Below, in pieces: positions 60,704 to 64,000 of a stretch of 64,000 bases of DNA (position 1 is the first letter of the stretch; each line of letters starts with the position of its first letter). Location: NCBI GenBank assembly GCA_023623175.1, contig JAMNXU010000010.1, positions 84,967 through 148,966 on the forward strand, in the 5' to 3' direction. The stretch comes from Bacillota bacterium. GTDB taxonomy: Bacteria > Bacillota > Clostridia > Acetivibrionales > JAMNXU01. The notes under the pieces are model-generated. The model saw nothing but the letters and a program-made list of their open reading frames with translations. It ran no database searches and was not told where the DNA came from. Both the position numbers and the translations under genes were made by a program.

Positions 60704-62704
60704 GTGGGGAAGATTGTAATTCTCGATGAAAACACGGCAAACAAGATTGCCGCGGGAGAGGTAATTGAACGCCCGGCGTCGGTTGTCAAGGAACTTGTGG
60801 AAAATTCCATTGACGCCGGAGCAAGCGCCATTTCAGTGGAAATAAAAAACGGCGGTATTACATACATCAGGGTAATCGACAACGGCTCGGGCATCGACGA
60901 GGACGATGTCGAAATAGCGTTTGAAAGGCACTCTACCAGTAAAATACGCAGTACTTCCGACCTGAGCTCAATAACGACAATGGGATTCAGGGGAGAAGCC
61001 CTTGCGAGCATAGCGGCGGTTTCGTCAGTGGAGCTTGTGACAAGGGTGAAAAGGAATCCCTATGGCATGCTTGTCAGGGTAAAAGGCGGAGAAATACTTG
61101 AAGTTAGGCAGACAGGATGTCCTGTCGGCACTACATTTACAGTAAGCGAATTGTTTTACAATACTCCCGCTCGTTACAAGTTTTTAAAAAAAGACGCCAC
61201 CGAGGCAGGATATGTCTCCGATATCGTTTCGAGAATCGCCCTGGGTAATCCCCACATTTCGATCAGTCTTACGGGAAACGGAAGGCGAATTCTGCACACG
61301 CCGGGTAACAATGACCTTCTGAGTGCCATTTTCAGCATTTACGGAAGGGAAACGGCAAGAAACGTTGTGCCTGTAAATTACGATGACGGAATCGTCAAAA
61401 TTACCGGATATGCCGGAAAACCTGAAATAGCAAGGTCCAACCGGAATCACCAGTCATTTTACATAAACAGGCGTTTCATCAGAAACAGGATAATTTCGTC
61501 CGCCGTCGAAGAAGCATATAATACGCTTCTTATGAAGGGACGTCACGCATTCGTCGTTTTGAACCTCGAATTGAATCCCGTGCTCGTGGATGTTAACGTT
61601 CATCCGACGAAAGCCGAAGTAAGGTTTTCCCAGGAGCAGGATATATTTAAATCGGTCTATCATGCAATAAATTCGGCGCTGCTCGGCAGCAACCTGATCA
61701 GAAACATAACCGTATCCGTTCCCGGGAAGCAAACGGAAACAGTTAAACCCACAACTCCCGATTTCCAGCAGCAGCCGATTCCCGGTATTACCCGGGATTA
61801 CAGTCCGTCAAGGCTACCTGCCCGCGATTGTGCGGGAGAATCGAACATAAAACAGGACAACATAAAACAGGAATATGAAATAAACTTAACAGGGGACAGT
61901 CAATACCACAATTGCTTTAAAGTCGGCAAAAACCAAGTTAAAAGCCAAAGCCAGATAAAGAGTAAAAACCAAATAACAAGCGAACTCCAAATTGAAAGCG
62001 GATGCCTGAACATAAAAGAAAACGCTGAAAGTAAAAGCTTAATCATTAATGACAATATTGGCAAAAATGAAACCTTTGAATACCCTGCCGCTGCGAAGGA
62101 TGAGGTCCGCGAAGAAAAGCGGCATCTGGCCGAAGCCCGTTACATCGGACAGGCATTTTCGACCTTCATTATCTTGCAGCATGACAACGAACTTCTGATC
62201 ATTGACCAGCACGCGGCCCACGAAAGAATCCTGTACGAAAAGCTTCTGAAAAAATACAGGGAAAAAGAACCAATTGCCCAGTTCCTTCTGACTCCCGTCG
62301 TAATAGAACTGACAAACCGCGAAATGGAGATTGCCCGGGAAAACGAACAGTTTTTCAGCAGCATCGGTTTTATTTTTGAGGAATTTGGCAATAATTCATT
62401 AATACTGAGAGCAGTTCCGGTAATTATTGATAACACGGATTTAAAGAATGCTTTTCTTGAAACGCTGGACCGGCTTATTTCGGACAGCGAAGAGGATTCT
62501 GCAGGTAAGGCCGACGACGCGCTTTACTCCATGGCATGCAAGGCAGCTATAAAAGCCAACAGGAACCTGGATCAAAGGGAAATCAAAAACCTCGTTGATG
62601 AACTCTGCGAACTGGAAAACCCATATAGCTGTCCCCACGGAAGGCCGACAATAATCAGGCTTTCGCGACATGAGCTTGAAAAAATGTTCAAACGCATAGT
62701 TTAA
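60704..62704 (+). CDS. mutL: DNA mismatch repair protein MutL
   Basis: IAAGEVIERPASVVKELVENSIDAG; TMGFRGEALASI; C-terminal DQHAAHERILYEKL and CPHGRPT. Confidence 0.97.
   Translation: MGKIVILDENTANKIAAGEVIERPASVVKELVENSIDAGASAISVEIKNGGITYIRVIDNGSGIDEDDVEIAFERHSTSKIRSTSDLSSITTMGFRGEALASIAAVSSVELVTRVKRNPYGMLVRVKGGEILEVRQTGCPVGTTFTVSELFYNTPARYKFLKKDATEAGYVSDIVSRIALGNPHISISLTGNGRRILHTPGNNDLLSAIFSIYGRETARNVVPVNYDDGIVKITGYAGKPEIARSNRNHQSFYINRRFIRNRIISSAVEEAYNTLLMKGRHAFVVLNLELNPVLVDVNVHPTKAEVRFSQEQDIFKSVYHAINSALLGSNLIRNITVSVPGKQTETVKPTTPDFQQQPIPGITRDYSPSRLPARDCAGESNIKQDNIKQEYEINLTGDSQYHNCFKVGKNQVKSQSQIKSKNQITSELQIESGCLNIKENAESKSLIINDNIGKNETFEYPAAAKDEVREEKRHLAEARYIGQAFSTFIILQHDNELLIIDQHAAHERILYEKLLKKYREKEPIAQFLLTPVVIELTNREMEIARENEQFFSSIGFIFEEFGNNSLILRAVPVIIDNTDLKNAFLETLDRLISDSEEDSAGKADDALYSMACKAAIKANRNLDQREIKNLVDELCELENPYSCPHGRPTIIRLSRHELEKMFKRIV
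61844..61872. repeat. 14-bp direct repeat, period 15, in mutL linker
   Basis: aacataaaacagga at 61844-61857 and 61859-61872 (NIKQD/NIKQE). Confidence 0.8.
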
Positions 62705-62765
62705 GAGATATTGCTTTATTTTACCTTGTGGAACTTGCATTGTTTTGAGAGGGGGTAGCCGGCAT

Positions 62766-63704
62766 TTGGAAAAGGTTGTTGTAGTGCTGGGACCGACGGC
62801 TTCCGGAAAAACCGCTCTTTCCATAGAGCTTGCCAAAAGATTTGACGGCGAGATTGTTTCGGCTGATTCGATGCAGGTATACAAGTATATGGACATCGGC
62901 ACCGCTAAACCCACCGAGCAGGAAAGACAGGGAATTAAACATTACCTGGTCGATGAAGTCACCCCGGACGAGGAATTCAGCGTGGCCAAATTCCAGGAAC
63001 TGGCCTATAAATATATAGGGGAGATAATTGACAGGGGGAAGCTGCCGATAGTAGTCGGCGGCACGGGACTGTACATTGACTCGCTGCTTTACAACATAAA
63101 TTACACCGAAACCGTGAGCGACTGGGAATTCAGGGAACAGATGCAGAAAGAAGCAGAATTGAAGGGAAATGAATTTTTGCACGAAAAACTGGCAAAAATT
63201 GATCCGGAGGCTGCTGCACGAATTCACCCCAATGACCTCAAAAGGATTATCAGGGCCCTTGAAGTTTACAGGTACACCGGCGTTCCGATTTCGGTACACC
63301 AGAAGGCTTCAAGGCAAACCCCTCCGAGGTATGATTACATAGTTATCGGTCTGACCATGGACCGGGACAGGTTATACGAACGCATCAACCGCCGCGTAGA
63401 TAAAATGCTCGAAGAGGGATTGCTCGATGAAGTAATCCGGCTGGATAAAATGGGATACACAAAAAAATCGACAGCAATGCAGGGGCTCGGTTACAAGGAA
63501 TTTCTTCCGTACCTGAGGGGGGAAACAAGCCTCGAAGAAGCCGTCAGCCTGCTGAAAAGGGATACGAGACATTACGCCAAGAGACAGTTGACGTGGTTCA
63601 GAAGGAACAAGGAAATTCGATGGTTCAAGGTGGATGAATACCCTTCCATGGACCTTGTTGTAAACGATGTGGCTGAATATATCAGAAGCAGGTTAATGGT
63701 ATAA
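62766..63704 (+). CDS. miaA: tRNA dimethylallyltransferase
   Basis: VVVLGPTASGKTALSIELAKRFDGEIVSADSMQVYKYMDIGTAKPT; TTG start after gaggggg. Confidence 0.96.
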   Translation: MEKVVVVLGPTASGKTALSIELAKRFDGEIVSADSMQVYKYMDIGTAKPTEQERQGIKHYLVDEVTPDEEFSVAKFQELAYKYIGEIIDRGKLPIVVGGTGLYIDSLLYNINYTETVSDWEFREQMQKEAELKGNEFLHEKLAKIDPEAAARIHPNDLKRIIRALEVYRYTGVPISVHQKASRQTPPRYDYIVIGLTMDRDRLYERINRRVDKMLEEGLLDEVIRLDKMGYTKKSTAMQGLGYKEFLPYLRGETSLEEAVSLLKRDTRHYAKRQLTWFRRNKEIRWFKVDEYPSMDLVVNDVAEYIRSRLMV

Positions 63705-63835
63705 ATTTTACAAAGATTTTTTTAATTTTTACAAACAATTCCCATATTGCTATTGCTTTATATGGAATTATTTTGTAGAATTAGATTACTGATAAGCAAA
63801 AAGTCGGCAGAGAGAAAAATAGAGGAGGATCTACA

Positions 63836-64000
63836 GTGAATAAGACAAACATTAATTTGCAGGACGTATTTCTCAACCAGGTAAGAAAGGAGCACATACC
63901 TGTCACGGTTTACCTTACGAATGGCTTCCAGCTCAAGGGTATGGTAAAAGGTTTTGACAATTTTACGGTTGTTCTTGACACCGACGGTAAACAGCAGCTG
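63836..64000 (+). CDS. hfq: RNA chaperone Hfq (truncated by window end)
   Basis: own translation from GTG 63836: [55 protein letters not shown]; follows miaA. Confidence 0.95.
   Translation, partial: MNKTNINLQDVFLNQVRKEHIPVTVYLTNGFQLKGMVKGFDNFTVVLDTDGKQQL

Overview
The window is a chromosomal housekeeping region of an anaerobic, spore-forming Firmicute of clostridial type. This placement rests on gene content and order and on codon style; no database search was run. Genes are tightly packed, mostly on the + strand. The blocks, in order, are: murD; a FAD-dependent oxidoreductase; tRNA-Tyr and tRNA-Met; three tandem M42 aminopeptidases plus a sodium/solute symporter; iorA-iorB, a phenylacetate-CoA ligase and an ACT-domain protein; a MoxR/DUF58/transglutaminase operon (-); L-lactate dehydrogenase (-); cinA-murJ-recA-recX; an acyl-CoA dehydrogenase (-); rimO-pgsA; fapR-plsX-fabH-fabD-fabG-acpP-fabF; rnc, a radical SAM gene, spoVS, smc, ftsY, a UPF0182 gene, ylxM, ffh, rpsP, khpA, rimM and trmD; a LacI-regulated sugar cassette; lspA-rluD-pyrR; a phosphatase and an AAC(3)-like acetyltransferase; miaB, a ylbF-like gene, mutS, mutL, miaA and the start of hfq. 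I found no prophage, transposon, CRISPR array or defence island. No convincing new multi-gene system is visible. The observations most worth checking are regulatory or structural: a FapR-type operator at fapR and a second one at the acyl-CoA dehydrogenase; a LexA box at recA; a promoter/operator that uses the 3' end of trmD to drive a LacI cassette sitting where rplS is usually found; an intrinsic terminator inside the fab operon between acpP and fabF; a double-promoter/inverted-repeat arrangement at ylxM; and repeated short tandem duplications at gene 3' ends and in spacers.
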